A stretch of DNA of 64,000 nt from Frigidibacter albus (GTDB lineage: Bacteria; Pseudomonadota; Alphaproteobacteria; Rhodobacterales; Rhodobacteraceae), in contig NZ_JAAAUC010000005.1 of the NCBI RefSeq assembly GCF_009908165.1, forward strand, positions 186,001-250,000, in the 5' to 3' direction. The notes beneath the pieces are model-generated. The model did no database searches. It saw only the letters and a program-made list of their open reading frames with translations, and was not told the DNA's origin. This document shows positions 63,455 through 64,000 of the stretch, piece after piece. Position numbers and translations under genes: made by a program. Numbering within the stretch: the stretch's first letter is position 1; each line of letters begins with the position of its first letter.

Positions 63455-64000
63455 CAGGAAAACTCCAGGCTTCGGACAAAGGGGAGGAAGGTTTCGGCAA
63501 GGCCGGGCTCGAGCGTGGGTGAGCCGCCGCAGAGGCGCGGCAGGCTGCGGCCAGCCCCCCGCAGCCGCGCCAGCAGCGGCGTGCGCACGGCGCGCGCCGC
63601 CTCGACCTCGGGCACCGGACGCGGCAGGGCGGCGCGGTTCATCTGCGCGAAGAAGGGCTTGCCGGACAGCGTGGTCAGGAAGGCCTCCGACGGCGCGAAG
63701 GCATCGAGCAGGGCGGCGCGGTTGGCGGCGCCGAACATCTCGACATCCTCGCGGGGCGGCGCGCCGACCCGGTCCGAGACCGCGATCAGGAAATCGCAGA
63801 AGCGTTCGACCTCGGGCTGAGGGAACTGCGTGGCAGCGCAGCGGGCATATTCGAGTAGCGCCGGATGGATCGAGAGGTTGACCCGCCGCTCCGGCGCCAG
63901 CCCCGGCGGGAAGGCCAGCCCCGATTGCGCGACGAAATCCGCGACCGAGCCGCCGGCCGCCACCACATCGGCATAGTTGCGCAGCGAAAGCCGCGCCTCG
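63454..64000 (-). CDS. unknown protein, C-terminal part (start lies beyond the window)
   Basis: The frame is open to base 64000, so only about 181 C-terminal residues are visible: EARLSLRNYADVVAAGGSVADFVAQSGLAFPPGLAPERRVNLSIHPALLEYARCAATQ and so on to LPFVRSLEFS. No family is recognised, and no signal or membrane segment is visible. Its stop overlaps the GlfT2-like start (TGATG), so the two are co-translated, which suggests a surface-glycan role by association only. Confidence 0.7.
   Translation of the reverse strand, partial: EARLSLRNYADVVAAGGSVADFVAQSGLAFPPGLAPERRVNLSIHPALLEYARCAATQFPQPEVERFCDFLIAVSDRVGAPPREDVEMFGAANRAALLDAFAPSEAFLTTLSGKPFFAQMNRAALPRPVPEVEAARAVRTPLLARLRGAGRSLPRLCGGSPTLEPGLAETFLPFVRSLEFS

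Overview
The window is about 64 kb of GC-rich DNA from an alphaproteobacterial chromosome, very probably a member of the Rhodobacteraceae (Rhodobacter, Paracoccus or Gemmobacter relatives). The basis is the Tol-Pal/tilS/ftsH order, a class I lysyl-tRNA synthetase, a DUF1127 protein, phosphatidylcholine synthase, a DUF3309 protein, and the GC-rich intergenic palindromes typical of that family. There is no rRNA, tRNA, CRISPR array, prophage or complete insertion sequence. Genes are densely packed, often with 1-4 base overlaps, and mostly housekeeping.

Layout. 1-1986 (minus): start of formate-THF ligase, a MOSC protein and a methyltransferase. 1989-11849 (minus): ftsH, tilS and the full Tol-Pal envelope cluster (ybgF, pal, tolB, tolA, tolR, tolQ, ybgC) plus a conserved gene of unknown function. 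11906-16977 (minus): the Holliday-junction genes ruvC, ruvA and ruvB, interrupted by htpX, a GNAT acetyltransferase and a divergent TetR/DUF1772 pair. 17356-23304: DUF1127, prmA, msrA, a fused sigma/anti-sigma gene and priA. 23386-28510: transaldolase, a dispersed repeat, DUF484-xerC, an EF-hand protein, a 667-base gene-free stretch, pcs and ogt. 28515-35791: ileS (with an internal low-GC block), a second copy of the repeat, truncated haemoglobin, ycjF-ycjX and truA.

35945-45829 (minus) is one apparent eight-gene unit for acetate. It contains acetyl-CoA synthetase, an adenylate kinase able to recycle the AMP that Acs makes, a two-subunit Na+/solute symporter (DUF4212 + ActP-like), a cyclic-nucleotide/CBS/DUF294 regulator, an unknown membrane protein, a receiver-only response regulator, and a membrane-anchored PAS/degenerate-kinase protein fused to a DnaQ-type exonuclease. 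A helically phased set of GTTTACA/TTTGCAAA sites lies upstream of acs.

46167-64000: SulP transporter, HugZ-like protein, a beta-helix protein, DUF4864, CHAD, class I lysS, TerB, a sulfotransferase-like/GT90 fusion with no ordinary start codon, PBP4, nadD, ettA, small membrane proteins, a PhnA-domain protein, and a GlfT2-like galactofuranosyltransferase following an unknown partial gene.

The most interesting items are the sensor-exonuclease and its acetate operon, the sigma/anti-sigma fusion, the sulfotransferase-GT90 fusion with the missing start, the mosaic ileS, the two repeat families, and the twin operators of the TetR/DUF1772 pair. Domain assignments come from reading motifs by eye; no database search was possible.
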